Below, one piece after another: positions 8,653 through 17,312 of a DNA stretch of 64,000 nt. A program made the position numbers and the translations under genes. The notes beneath the pieces were generated by a model that searched no databases, had not been told where the DNA came from, and saw nothing but the letters and a program-made list of their open reading frames with translations. Numbering within the stretch: the first letter of the stretch is position 1; the number at the start of each line of letters is the position of its first letter. Location of the stretch: the NCBI GenBank assembly GCA_905182495.1, contig CAJJBU010000008.1:40907-104906 (forward strand). Reading direction: 5' to 3'. The DNA comes from Flavobacteriales bacterium UBA952. GTDB lineage: Bacteria > Bacteroidota > Bacteroidia > Flavobacteriales_D > Crocinitomicaceae.

Positions 8653-9463
8653 CCGGGCAGTTGTTTCCTTTACCTAAGCGAAAAGTAAGCATTGCTCCTG
8701 CATATACATACCAATCTTTATTCGTGGAGTTACCACGTTTCCCGAAGGTGGAGCCATCCAAGCTTCTATTTGCAAGAGCTACAGCATCTGCTCCATTAAT
8801 TGATTCGAGTAATTCAGGGGCCATATAAGTATCCGCCCCCACGTCATCCAGATAGTCGGTAAAGGTTTTTCGTATGGCTATATCCAAATTAAAGGAACAA
8901 AATTTTCCTAAAGAGACTTTAACACCTAACCCCAGTGGCACGCAAAGCTGGTACTTATTATAGGTCCGAGTACCAGAAGCATTATTCTGTCCCTCGGTAC
9001 CAATATTCTGCAATGCAATCATTTCACCATTATACTCTGTTTTGGGATTCATTTGAAAAACCCCAATTTGGGTAATCATATATGCCGTACCGATGTAGCG
9101 CCTATTGCCAAATTGAAAAGGCATATAATGGAACTCAAAACCACCTGCAATTTCTGCAATATGTGTTTTGAAGTTTAAATTTCGATTCAAAGTTAAGTCT
9201 TGAGTTGCATCCTTATCATCGGCAGCCACATTGCCATATGTCGCATTAAAGCGTAGCGTCAATCTAGAATGAACATTAAAACGGTAAACAAGACTACCGG
9301 CAAGTTTACTCTTATAAAAGGGTTTAAATTGGTTTAAGTCTCCAATATAGAACATGGTTCCAGCATGAAATCCAATCTCAGAACGAGAGAAAAAGTTGGG
9401 TTGTTGGGCACGCAATTGCGTAGCCAAAAATAACATTAGATAAAAAATATAACTAGTTCTCAC
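8642..9463 (-). CDS. DUF6089-family outer-membrane beta-barrel protein
   Basis: Secreted 273-residue protein with signal peptide ending LRAQ (about residue 20). The mature part has the EIGFHAGTMFYIGDLN opening typical of the DUF6089 family, then alternating amphipathic strands ending in a barrel-closing strand (YAGAMLTFRLG). Aromatic residues end the strands, as in outer-membrane barrels. The start codon is GTG (9463-9461); no in-frame ATG precedes the signal peptide. Role unknown, probably a structural outer-membrane protein. Followed at a 51-bp distance upstream by typA on the same strand. Confidence 0.75.
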   Translation of the reverse strand: MRTSYIFYLMLFLATQLRAQQPNFFSRSEIGFHAGTMFYIGDLNQFKPFYKSKLAGSLVYRFNVHSRLTLRFNATYGNVAADDKDATQDLTLNRNLNFKTHIAEIAGGFEFHYMPFQFGNRRYIGTAYMITQIGVFQMNPKTEYNGEMIALQNIGTEGQNNASGTRTYNKYQLCVPLGLGVKVSLGKFCSFNLDIAIRKTFTDYLDDVGADTYMAPELLESINGADAVALANRSLDGSTFGKRGNSTNKDWYVYAGAMLTFRLGKGNNCPVIR

Positions 9464-9514
9464 AATTAACTAACGATTCAGAACCTATATTATTACGGTT
9501 CAGTCGCAATAAAT

Positions 9515-11314
9515 TTAGTTTTTTTGAGATCGTTTACGGTCCATTTCTTTCAGATAAACTTTACGAATACGCAATTTCTGAGGCGTAACCTCCACATACT
9601 CATCTCTCTGTATGTACTCTAAACATTCTTCAAGGCTAAATAATCTTGGCGGTATAATTCGAACCTTTGCATCAGTACCAGACTTACGCATGTTCGTCAA
9701 TTGCTTTGTTTTTGTAACGTTAACAACGAGGTCACTTGCACGGCTATTTTCGCCAATTACTTGTCCTTCATAAATACTTTCTCCTGGCGAGATGAAGAAG
9801 GTTCCACGTTCTTGTAAGTTATTCAATGAGAAAGGTATTGAAGTTCCTAATTCCATTGAGATTAACGAACCATTTAATCTTCCTGGAATATCTCCTTTGT
9901 ATGGCTGATAATCAACAAAACGGTGCGTCATGATCGCTTCTCCTGCCGTTGCCGTTAATAAGTAGTTTCTCAACCCGATAATTCCACGTGATGGAATCGA
10001 GAATTCAATCGTCATACGATCTCCTTTTGGCACCATATTCGTCATTTCACCTTTACGTTTCGTAACGGCATCTACGGCTGTTCCGCTATGTACTTCAGGA
10101 AGATCAATTGTCAATTCCTCCATCGGTTCGCATTTCTTACCGTCAATTTCTTTTATCAGCACTTGTGGCTGACCTACTTGAAGCTCGTATCCTTCACGAC
10201 GCATGGTCTCAATAAGCACAGATAAGTGCATGACACCACGTCCAAATACCAACCACTTGTCTGCTTTATCGGTCTTTGCCACACGCAAAGCAAGATTCTT
10301 CTCCAACTCCTTGTCTAATCGTTCAGAAATATGACGAGAAGTTACGAACTTGCCTTCTTTTCCAAAAAATGGCGAATCGTTAATTGAGAACATCATACTC
10401 ATCGTAGGTTCATCTATCGATATTGTTGGGAGTGGATCCGGATTTTCAACATCACAGATTGAATCTCCAATCTCAAATCCTTCCAATCCCGTAATCGCAC
10501 AAATATCACCTGGTTGAACCGAATCAACTTTCAAACGATTCGTTCCTTCGTATACAAATACATCTTTAATCTTATGTTTTTCCTTAGAACCGTCTCTTTT
10601 CGAAAGAATGATCGGCATGTTTGACTTAATGACACCTCTGTGCAATCGACCAATAGCAATACGCCCAACAAATGAAGAAAAATCTAAAGACGTAATTAAC
10701 ATCTGGGTATTTCCTTCTTGGATTACTTTCGGCGGAAAATGTGAAAGAATCATTTCAAAAAGTGGTTCAATCGTAGTGGTTGGTTTTTTCCAATCATCAG
10801 ACATCCAATTGTTCTTTGCAGAACCATATGCTGTTGGGAAATCTAATTGTTCTTCCGTTGCATCCAAATCGAACATCAGGTCAAATACTTTCTCATGAAC
10901 CTCATCAGGTGTACAGTTATCTTTATCTACTTTGTTTACCACAACGATTGGTTTCAATCCAAGCGCAAGTGCTTTTCCAAGAACGAATCTCGTCTGTGGC
11001 ATCGGGCCTTCAAAAGCATCAACTAACAAACAAACACCGTCTGCCATGTTTAGGACTCTCTCTACCTCTCCACCGAAATCGGCGTGACCAGGAGTGTCAA
11101 TAATATTAATCTTAGTTCCCTTATAGGTTACAGATACATTCTTAGAAGTAATCGTGATACCACGTTCTCGTTCTAAATCATTACTATCCATGATCAGCTC
11201 ACCTTTTGGTCGGTTTCTTTCGTCTTTGACTTCACCAAGCTCTATCATTTTATCTACCAACGTCGTCTTGCCGTGGTCAACGTGCGCTATAATCGCAATA
11301 TTCCTTATTTCCAT
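9515..11314 (-). CDS. typA: Ribosome-associated translational GTPase TypA/BipA
   Basis: Translation-factor GTPase that acts on ribosomes during stress, low temperature and assembly of the 50S subunit. The 599-residue protein is full length and intact. G1 AHVDHGKTTL (residues 10-19), G3 DTPGHADFGGEV, G4 NKVDK, EF-G-like domains II-III and V, and the TypA-specific C-terminal domain with YKGDIPGRLNGSLIS are all visible. It starts 15 bp after the true end of the helicase gene on the same strand, so they probably form one transcript. A cold/stress association of helicase plus TypA fits this arrangement (inference). Confidence 0.97.
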   Translation of the reverse strand: MEIRNIAIIAHVDHGKTTLVDKMIELGEVKDERNRPKGELIMDSNDLERERGITITSKNVSVTYKGTKINIIDTPGHADFGGEVERVLNMADGVCLLVDAFEGPMPQTRFVLGKALALGLKPIVVVNKVDKDNCTPDEVHEKVFDLMFDLDATEEQLDFPTAYGSAKNNWMSDDWKKPTTTIEPLFEMILSHFPPKVIQEGNTQMLITSLDFSSFVGRIAIGRLHRGVIKSNMPIILSKRDGSKEKHKIKDVFVYEGTNRLKVDSVQPGDICAITGLEGFEIGDSICDVENPDPLPTISIDEPTMSMMFSINDSPFFGKEGKFVTSRHISERLDKELEKNLALRVAKTDKADKWLVFGRGVMHLSVLIETMRREGYELQVGQPQVLIKEIDGKKCEPMEELTIDLPEVHSGTAVDAVTKRKGEMTNMVPKGDRMTIEFSIPSRGIIGLRNYLLTATAGEAIMTHRFVDYQPYKGDIPGRLNGSLISMELGTSIPFSLNNLQERGTFFISPGESIYEGQVIGENSRASDLVVNVTKTKQLTNMRKSGTDAKVRIIPPRLFSLEECLEYIQRDEYVEVTPQKLRIRKVYLKEMDRKRSQKN

Positions 11315-11329
11315 TAAAATTTTATTGAA

Positions 11330-13174
11330 TTAACGTCCTCTATGTCTTGGTTTATCTGAACCCGATCTGCGATCAGAACTCCCACTTCTATCTCCTGCAC
11401 TATCTGATCTTCGGCCATCTCGTCCTGTTCTACCACTGCGAAAGTTACTGCCTCCAGATGATCTTCTGAACTCGCCTCCACCTGAACGACGTTGGCCTCC
11501 GCCTCCGCCTCCACCTGAACGACGCTGGCTTCCACCACCCACCACCACCTGAACGACCTTGACCACTACCACCTCCGTTTTGAGTATTGGTCACCTCGAC
11601 AGAAAGCTTTGTGCCTTCAAATTCAGTTCCATTAACACTTTTCAGAATACGCTCCGTATGCGCCTCATCGACATCGAAAAATGCATAAGAAGTCATAATG
11701 TCAATACGTCCTATACCCGAAGAATCAATTCCAGCCGCATCACAGACAACGCGCAATAAACCACCTGGGTTAAGCCCGTCACGTTTTCCTGCACTTAAGA
11801 AGAAACGAGTTTTACCTTCATCTCTTGCTCTAGCACCTTTATCCGTTCGGTCTCTATCTCTTCCTGAATCTTGCTTTGCTCGTTGGTTCACATCTCCAGC
11901 GCGGTCGTAATATTCTATAAATTGATTGAATTCAGCAGAAACAAACTTTTTGATAATTTCTGTTTTATCCATGTCTTCAAAAGAAGCTAAAATTTGAGGC
12001 ATAAACTTCTCAATATCTTTCTCCTTAATCTGTATATCTATTGTTTTCTGAATAAGCTTCATCAATTGAATCTCACAAATCTCCTCTGCATTTGGTATTT
12101 TACCTTGTGCAAATGCTTTGCTCATTTGCTTCTCAATAGCCTTTATCTTATAATTTTCTTTTGGGCTAATTAAAACTAATGATTGTCCTTTTTTTCCAGC
12201 TCGCGCCGTTCTACCACTTCTGTGTGTGTAGTTTTCTGTATCATCAGGAAGGTTATAGTTGATAACATGTGTAATGTCATCTACATCAATACCTCTTGCA
12301 GCAACATCAGTAGCAACTAAAATCTGAAGTTCTTTGCTTCTGAATCGTGCCATAACACGATCTCTCATGGGTTGTGTCAAATCACCGTGTAAAGGTTCAG
12401 CATTATAGCCATCGCGTCCTAATTTCTCTGCAACTGTAGCCGTTTCATGTTTTGTCCGACAAAAGATCAATCCGTATATATTTGGATGAAAATCAATGAG
12501 TCGTTTTACAGCCTCATAACGATCTCTCTCCTTGACCACATAATATATGTGCTCAATATTCTCATTACTTTGATTTTTATGACCTATAGAAACTTCCAAA
12601 GGATCTGTCATATAGGTTTTAGCAATTCTCTCTACATCTTTTGGCATTGTAGCAGAAAAAAGCCAAACGTTTTTTGTTTCTGGTGTTGTCTCTAGAATAG
12701 AGTCTATGTCTTCCTTGAAACCCATATTCAGCATCTCATCTGCCTCATCCAAAACAACACATTGAACATCAGACAATTGCAATGCTCTTCTTTTGATTAA
12801 ATCTAAAAGTCTACCCGGTGTGGCAACCACAATGGCGACTCATCTTTTTATTTGGGACATACACAGCGGTAATTTTTAATCCTTTTGTATATTTTGCGTA
12901 TGTCTGCATGTCTTTTGCAATCTGAAGGCAAAGCTCTCTTGTAGGGCATAAAATTATAGCTTGGGGTAATTTTCTTGCTATTAATTCTATTTATTAAAGG
13001 CAAGCCAAAGGCTGCCGTTTTCCCCGTTCCTGTCTGTGCTAACCCAACGAAATCACAATCGTCTTTCATTAGGTAGGGAATTGCTTTTTCTTGGATAGGA
13101 GTCGGTGCTTCAAAACCCAATTCTTTTAACGACTTAAGCACCTCTTCTCTCAATCCCAGCTCTTCAAATGTCAT
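11330..13174 (-). pseudogene. DEAD-box RNA helicase (DeaD/CsdA-like), broken by several lesions
   Basis: ATP-dependent RNA helicase. Visible in order: Q motif and Walker A AQTGTGKTAAF (residues 46-56), PTREL in the shifted frame, VATPGRL, DEAD box VLDEADEM, SATMP, RGIDVDD, HRSGRTARAG, a DbpA-type RNA-binding domain (ending near 11590) and a Gly/Arg/Ser-rich tail to 11330. Lesions: one extra base in the T-run 12970-12973; near 12835-12870 about 8 codons of the conserved VYGG...G segment are missing and frame changes; one extra base in CCC at 11538-11540 inside the Gly tract. The two insertions look technical; the internal gap does not fit a single insertion. Cotranscribed with typA. Confidence 0.88.
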
Positions 13175-13196
13175 TCCTGTATTTTTAATTTGGGTG

Positions 13197-13204
13197 CAAA
13201 GGTA
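13197..13204 (-). promoter_or_regulatory. Promoter -7 element of the helicase-typA unit
   Basis: TACCTTTG on the minus strand (13204-13197), 22 bases before the helicase ATG, matches TAnnTTTG. I see no TTG at the right distance upstream. Confidence 0.4.
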
Positions 13205-13262
13205 CGTATAAATGAGTGCTTATACGATTATTCCACCTTTATTTGCTTGTATTACAGATATT

Positions 13263-13281
13263 AGCACCCAAAATAGGTGCT
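13263..13281. promoter_or_regulatory. Inverted repeat between divergent helicase and DUF5606 genes
   Basis: AGCACC-N7-GGTGCT perfect arms. It sits 18 bp before a TATTTTTG (-7-like) box at 13299-13306 that precedes the DUF5606 start, so it covers the expected -33 area. Could be an operator or a chance palindrome. Confidence 0.3.
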
Positions 13282-13320
13282 TACAAGTGAAGTTTTTCTA
13301 TTTTTGAACAAAATTTTCAA

Positions 13321-13863
13321 ATGGATTTAAAGGAAATCATATCAATTACCGGAAGACCGGGCTTATTCAAAGTGGTAGCGCAAGGAAAAAACAATGTGAT
13401 CGTAGAGTCAATTGTTGACAAAAAAAGATTTCCGGCACATGCCTCTGACCGTATTTCAACACTGGCAGACATCAGCATCTACACAACTGATGAAGATGCG
13501 AAACTTCTTGACGTACTGGCATCGTTTCATGATCATTATGAAGGGAAAGCATGTCCATCACACAAGGAAGACCTACCCCAACTAGAAGGACTTCTAAAAA
13601 AAATACTGCCTAATTACGATCAAGAACGCGTGTACAAATCTGATCTACGTAAAATATTCCAATGGTACAACATCCTTATCAATGCTGGGATCAAAATCAA
13701 GGAAAACGTAAAAAAAGAGGAAGTTAGCGAAGAAAAGGAAGTGAAAAAAGTAGCTCCTAAAAAAGCAGCTCCTAAAAAGGCGATTTCTAAAGGTAACGCT
13801 GGAAAGCCTTCCTCTGCAAAAAAATCAGGAACTACCAAAATGGCTTCTCAACGCGGGAAATAA
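13321..13863 (+). CDS. DUF5606 protein with Lys/Ala-rich tail
   Basis: A 180-residue cytoplasmic protein. Residues 1-50 match the DUF5606 domain of Bacteroidota (MDLKEIISITGRPGLFKVVA, then VDKKRFPAHASDRISTLADI), probably an SH3-like barrel; residues 60-130 are helical; residues 131-180 form a basic low-complexity tail of KKAAPKKA-type repeats, resembling histone-H1-like or nucleic-acid-binding tails. Function unknown; nucleic-acid contact through the tail is inference. A -7-like TATTTTTG lies 14 bp upstream. The M3 peptidase follows 15 bp downstream on the same strand. Confidence 0.75.
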   Translation: MDLKEIISITGRPGLFKVVAQGKNNVIVESIVDKKRFPAHASDRISTLADISIYTTDEDAKLLDVLASFHDHYEGKACPSHKEDLPQLEGLLKKILPNYDQERVYKSDLRKIFQWYNILINAGIKIKENVKKEEVSEEKEVKKVAPKKAAPKKAISKGNAGKPSSAKKSGTTKMASQRGK

Positions 13864-13878
13864 ATTTAGCTTAACATC

Positions 13879-15597
13879 ATGAAGAAATATCGTCGCACCT
13901 TTGTAGACGACCCATTGGTCATTGATTCATTTGAATCCATTGAGAGGTACTTAATTGAACTTTTAGAAAGGAAACTTGATTCCCTAGAAGCCCTTAAAAA
14001 ATGGTTAAAAGACAAAAGTGAGCTCGAAGCCGTCATCGAAGAAGAAATGGCTTGGCGCTATATACGTATGTCAATTGACACCACAAACGATAGCTTTCAA
14101 AAGGCCTACACCTTTTTTGTAACGGAGATACAACCGAAGCTAGCACCTATTGATGATCAGTTGAACAAACATTTCATGGGGGCTTCTTTTCTTTCAGAAC
14201 TAGAAAAAGACCCTGCCTATGCCATTCATATTAGAAGTGTCAAAAGTCAACTTGAACTTTACCGAGAAGAAAATATTCCGATACAGGCATACCTGAGCGA
14301 AAAGACGCAAGAATATGGTGCTATTAGTGCAGCGCAAAGTATTGAACACAACGGTGCTCAACTTACGATGCAAAAAGCAGCAATCTTACTGAAAGAACAG
14401 GATGAGTCATTGCGTAAAGTTGTTTTTGAAAAAATGGCAACGCGAAAACATCAAGATGACAAAGCACTCAATGAACTTTATTCTGAACTTGTTAAAAAGC
14501 GAACTGAATTGGCGATCAATGCGGGCTTTGAAAATTATAGCGACTATAAGTTTAAACAGATGGGGCGCTTTGATTATACCAAAGAGTCTTGTTTTGATTT
14601 CCATGAAGCTGTTGAAACACACATTGTGCCTCTGGTTAAAAAAATCAATGAAGCCAAGCTTGAAAAAATGTCTAAGGATAAATTCAAACCTTGGGATACA
14701 GCGGTAGATCCAGAAGGCAAGGCCCCCTTAAAGCCTTTCAAAACAGGTAAAGAAATGCTTGATGGGACCGTTGATGTTTTCAATAAAATTAAGCCAGAGT
14801 TTGCCGATTTTCTTAAGACAATGGAAAAAATGGAGCACCTAGACCTGGAGTCAAAACCAGGAAAAGCACCGGGCGGTTACAACTACCCACTATACGAAAC
14901 TGGCGCACCTTTCATCTTCATGAATTCCGTTGGTTCTCAAAATGACTTGACCACAATGATTCATGAGGGAGGACATGCGGTTCATTCTTTTTTAACCCAC
15001 GAACTTGAATTGACTGCCTTCAAAAACTTTCCCTCTGAAATCGCAGAACTAGCATCTATGTCAATGGAATTGCTAATACGTATGGATTAGCTGGGACGAC
15101 GTTCTATTCTGACGATAAGGACGATTGCAATGAGAGCCAAAAAAGAGCAGCTTCAAGCAACTTTAACGATCCTGCCTTGGATTGCGCAGGTTGATGCCTT
15201 CCAGCATTGGGTATATGAAAACCATAACCACACGACAGAAGAAAGAACGGCCTACTGGATGGAACTTAACAAGAGGTTTGGGACAGGTCTTACAGATTGG
15301 AAGGGCTACGAAAATACGCTTGCTTCGTCATGGCAACGTCAACTGCATCTATTTGAGGTGCCCTTTTATTATATTGAATATGGTATTGCACAGCTCGGCG
15401 CCATTGGTATATGGAAGAACAGCAAAGAGAATTACTCCGAAGCCGTTAGCAAATATAGACATGCGCTTTCTCTTGGATATACAAAGCCAATGCCTGAAGT
15501 CTATGCGCAAGCAGGAATTGATTTTAAGTTCTCAAGCACACATATTTGCGCACTTGCACAATTTATTGAGTCAGAACTCGAAAAGCTAGATGCATAA
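13879..15597 (+). pseudogene. M3-family oligoendopeptidase (PepF-like), frameshifted
   Basis: Cytoplasmic zinc metallopeptidase that degrades short peptides. The first 403 codons hold the helical N-terminal lobe and the catalytic HEGGH motif (residues 362-366), followed by FPSEIAELASMSMEL. The frame is then lost between 15088 and 15131 and resumes as RAKKEQLQATL to the C-terminal DFKFSSTHI block. Removing one base each near 15090 (G), 15108-15110 (T) and 15129-15130 (A) yields DYWDDVLFDDKDDCMRAKK and a continuous protein of about 571 residues, the normal family length. Three insertions within 42 bp suggest a sequencing problem rather than decay. tRNA-Met follows. Confidence 0.88.
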
Positions 15598-15603
15598 ATG
15601 GCA

Positions 15604-15632
15604 TTGTTTTATTAAAAATCTATTTATATTTG
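15604..15632 (+). promoter_or_regulatory. Promoter of tRNA-Met
   Basis: TTG at 15604-15606, 18-base spacer, TATATTTG at 15625-15632: a full match to the Bacteroidota housekeeping consensus, ending 10 bases before the tRNA. Confidence 0.7.
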
Positions 15633-15642
15633 CACCCGAAAT

Positions 15643-15716
15643 GGCGAGATAGCTCAGTTGGTTAGAGCGCAGGATTCATAACCCTGAGGTCCGGAGTTCA
15701 ACTCTCCGTCTCGCTA
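15643..15716 (+). tRNA. tRNA-Met (anticodon CAT)
   Basis: A 74-nt cloverleaf: acceptor GGCGAGA pairs with TCTCGCT (one G.T at position 1), D-stem GCTC/GAGC, anticodon stem CAGGA/CCCTG (one A-C mismatch next to the loop) with loop TTCATAA, T-arm CGGAG-TTCAACT-CTCCG, discriminator A; CCA not encoded. The 5' G1.U72 pair and lack of initiator features favour the elongator form; a tRNA-Ile2 with modified C34 cannot be fully excluded. Confidence 0.93.
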
Positions 15717-15733
15717 CTTAATCTACCGTAACT

Positions 15734-15768
15734 AAAGGTCTTAAGCGCTTGCTTAAGACCTTTTTTTT
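15734..15768 (+). terminator. Strong terminator after tRNA-Met
   Basis: Ten-bp perfect stem GGTCTTAAGC / GCTTAAGACC (15737-15746, 15751-15760) with GCTT loop, then eight T. Flanking AAA also pairs. Confidence 0.92.
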
Positions 15769-15816
15769 CATGGAAATGTATGAACTATGTTTTCCCTATT
15801 CTAGAATTTCAATAGA

Positions 15817-15848
15817 CAAAAAAAAGGCCCTCATTTCTGAAGGCCTTT
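15817..15848 (-). terminator. Terminator of the DUF4352 lipoprotein gene
   Basis: On the minus strand AAAGGCCTTCA / TGAGGGCCTTT-type hairpin (15823-15848) followed by a run of T (A-run 15817-15825 on plus). It is 31 bp beyond the lipoprotein stop. Confidence 0.8.
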
Positions 15849-15879
15849 ATTAGATTACTTTTTTCTATTCGAAGTCTAT

Positions 15880-16401
15880 TTAGAAACTCTCTCCCTTAGG
15901 CGAATATGTGATTTCCCAACCTTCAGCATCCACTGGGGATTGCTCAAACTCAATATACCCAACTAATTTCTTACCTGGTCTGATTTCATTTTGGGATATA
16001 ATCGGTTCTTTACCTTGGGTAAAATCCTGAGAATAATCCTTACCATTATTATCACTTAGTTTAAAGTCATAAGGAGATACTGTAAGTGCCTCTTCCGTAT
16101 TATTAATAATCTGAACTTTTACCGAACGAATTAACATTCCTTCTTCGGCCTTGTCATAATACCCGAGCTTCGTGTCTTCTGCGATCTCTAGAAATGTTAC
16201 ACTTAAACCTGTCTCGGTTTCAATGACCTCATTGGGTAAAAAATCCCTTTTAACCTTTGGCTTAGCTGGTTCTTCAACCACTTCTACTTTTCCCTCGCTT
16301 TTTGGTGCACTTTCAGCTTGTTCTTCTTTTACAGGTTCTTCTCCCCCTCCACAGCTCATCAATAGCGGGAAAACTATCATTAGATAAAATAGATTTTTCA
16401 T
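15880..16401 (-). CDS. Lipoprotein with DUF4352-like immunoglobulin fold
   Basis: A 173-residue lipoprotein: signal peptide from MKNLFYLMIV to lipobox LLMSC (Cys16), then GGGEE and a charged linker of about 40 residues rich in Glu/Lys/Pro. The C-terminal ~110 residues (from TETGLSVTFLEIAED) look like the DUF4352/telokin-like beta sandwich: VKVQIINNTEEALTVSPYDFKLSDNNGKDY and PGKKLVGYIEFE. I chose ATG 16401 because it starts the signal peptide; an upstream in-frame ATG at 16428 adds a basic non-signal stretch. It has its own terminator and is separated from the upstream operon by another. Function unknown. Confidence 0.7.
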   Translation of the reverse strand: MKNLFYLMIVFPLLMSCGGGEEPVKEEQAESAPKSEGKVEVVEEPAKPKVKRDFLPNEVIETETGLSVTFLEIAEDTKLGYYDKAEEGMLIRSVKVQIINNTEEALTVSPYDFKLSDNNGKDYSQDFTQGKEPIISQNEIRPGKKLVGYIEFEQSPVDAEGWEITYSPKGESF

Positions 16402-16441
16402 AATTTTTTTTTTGAATCGTAAACTCAACTAATCAATAGAC

Positions 16442-16470
16442 AAAAAAAAGCGCCCCAAATGAGACGCTTT
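16442..16470 (-). terminator. Terminator of the receptor/lipoprotein operon
   Basis: Minus-strand hairpin AAAGCG...CGCTTT (arms 16465-16470 and 16447-16452) followed by T-run (A 16442-16449). It lies just after the last tandem lipoprotein gene. Its 5' flank (aatcaatagacaaaaaaa) nearly repeats that of the terminator at 15817. Confidence 0.75.
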
Positions 16471-16490
16471 TAAATTATAAAGAGAAGGGT

Positions 16491-16700
16491 TTAATGCTCA
16501 CCACAATGAACCGTATAAACTACACTATCCACAACATAGCCGATATTTTCTAGGTCTTCAGCAGCATCGCCACAGTATTCACCTTCTAATTCTACTTCTT
16601 CCCCATTTGGGCCGTCATAATGACATTCGTAGCACTCTTCTTTATTGCAAGCTACACTTGCGATTAGCAGCGTGGCTGCGAAAAAAAACTTGATTTTCAT
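16491..16700 (-). CDS. Small Cys-rich lipoprotein, copy 1 (distal)
   Basis: A 69-residue protein: signal peptide with lipobox ASVAC (lipidated Cys18) and a 51-residue acidic mature part. Besides Cys18 it has Cys23 and Cys26 in CYECH (a CXXCH pattern), Cys43 and Cys66 with His27, His65 and His69, so four non-lipid Cys could form two disulfides or bind a metal. I do not recognise a family. Differs from copy 2 by one residue (Thr10 for Met). It is last in the operon from 19919 and is followed by a terminator. Confidence 0.75.
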   Translation of the reverse strand: MKIKFFFAATLLIASVACNKEECYECHYDGPNGEEVELEGEYCGDAAEDLENIGYVVDSVVYTVHCGEH

Positions 16701-16781
16701 AGGTTATAATTTATTTTATTATTGAGTTATATATTAAATAATACACCCAAGATATCGGGTGCATTTAGGTTTCTAAAGCGT

Positions 16782-16991
16782 TTAATGCTCACCACAGTGA
16801 ACCGTATAAACTACGCTATCCACTACATAGCCTATATTTTCTAGGTCTTCAGCAGCATCGCCACAGTATTCACCTTCCAATTCTACTTCTTCCCCATTTG
16901 GGCCGTCATAATGACATTCGTAACACTCTTCTTTATTGCAAGCTACACTTGCGATTAACAGCATGGCTGCGAAAAAAAACTTGATTTTCAT
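16782..16991 (-). CDS. Small Cys-rich lipoprotein, copy 2 (middle)
   Basis: Same 69-residue lipoprotein as its neighbours, identical in the mature part. Signal peptide reads MKIKFFFAAMLLIASVAC. Nucleotide differences from copies 1 and 3 are nearly all synonymous, so the mature sequence has been held constant. An 81-bp spacer separates it from copy 1, containing a weak hairpin (about 16743-16765) that may reduce read-through rather than stop it, since no strong T-run follows. Confidence 0.75.
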   Translation of the reverse strand: MKIKFFFAAMLLIASVACNKEECYECHYDGPNGEEVELEGEYCGDAAEDLENIGYVVDSVVYTVHCGEH

Positions 16992-17072
16992 AGGTTATAA
17001 TTTATTTTATTATTGAGTTACATATTAAATAATACACCCAAAATATAGGGTGCATTTAGGTTTCTAAAGCGT

Positions 17073-17282
17073 TTAATGCTCACCGCAGTGAACCGTATAA
17101 ACTACACTATCCACAACATAGCCGATATTTTCTAGGTCTTCAGCAGCATCGCCACAGTATTCACCTTCTAATTCTACTTCTTCCCCATTTGGGCCGTCAT
17201 AATGACATTCGTAGCACTCTTCTTTATTGCAAGCTACACTTGCGATTAGCAGCATGGCTGCGAAAAAAAACTTAGTTTTCAT
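17073..17282 (-). CDS. Small Cys-rich lipoprotein, copy 3 (proximal to receptor)
   Basis: Third copy of the 69-residue lipoprotein with CYECH at residues 23-27; Ile3 is replaced by Thr in the signal peptide, and the mature part is identical to the other two. Its ATG lies only 30 bp after the TonB-receptor stop, with no terminator between, which places the lipoprotein copies in the receptor transcript. A role as accessory surface or periplasmic binder for the receptor substrate is inferred from this position only. Confidence 0.75.
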   Translation of the reverse strand: MKTKFFFAAMLLIASVACNKEECYECHYDGPNGEEVELEGEYCGDAAEDLENIGYVVDSVVYTVHCGEH

Positions 17283-17312
17283 AGGTTTTAATTTATTTGA
17301 TTAATTGATTGT

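Larger units (their letters stand above)
16488..17305 (-). repeat. Tandem 291-bp duplication carrying three lipoprotein genes
   Basis: Three head-to-tail units with a strict 291-bp period (gene ends at 16491, 16782, 17073). Each unit contains the 210-bp gene and, for the first two, an 81-bp spacer with a small GCACCC...GGGTGT hairpin. Units differ by a few mostly synonymous substitutions, indicating recent duplication or ongoing conversion. The third unit loses similarity about 20 bp upstream of its ATG. Confidence 0.93.

Noticed and set aside
11314..11538. 74-codon minus-strand frame at the helicase end as a separate gene
   Set aside because: Composition is an out-of-frame reading of the Gly/Arg tail; the true tail frame ends at 11330.
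16491..17282. CYECH read as a c-type heme site, making the lipoproteins cytochromes
   Set aside because: CXXCH alone is weak evidence; with four Cys and no clear distal ligand a disulfide or metal site is as likely. Kept only as a possibility.
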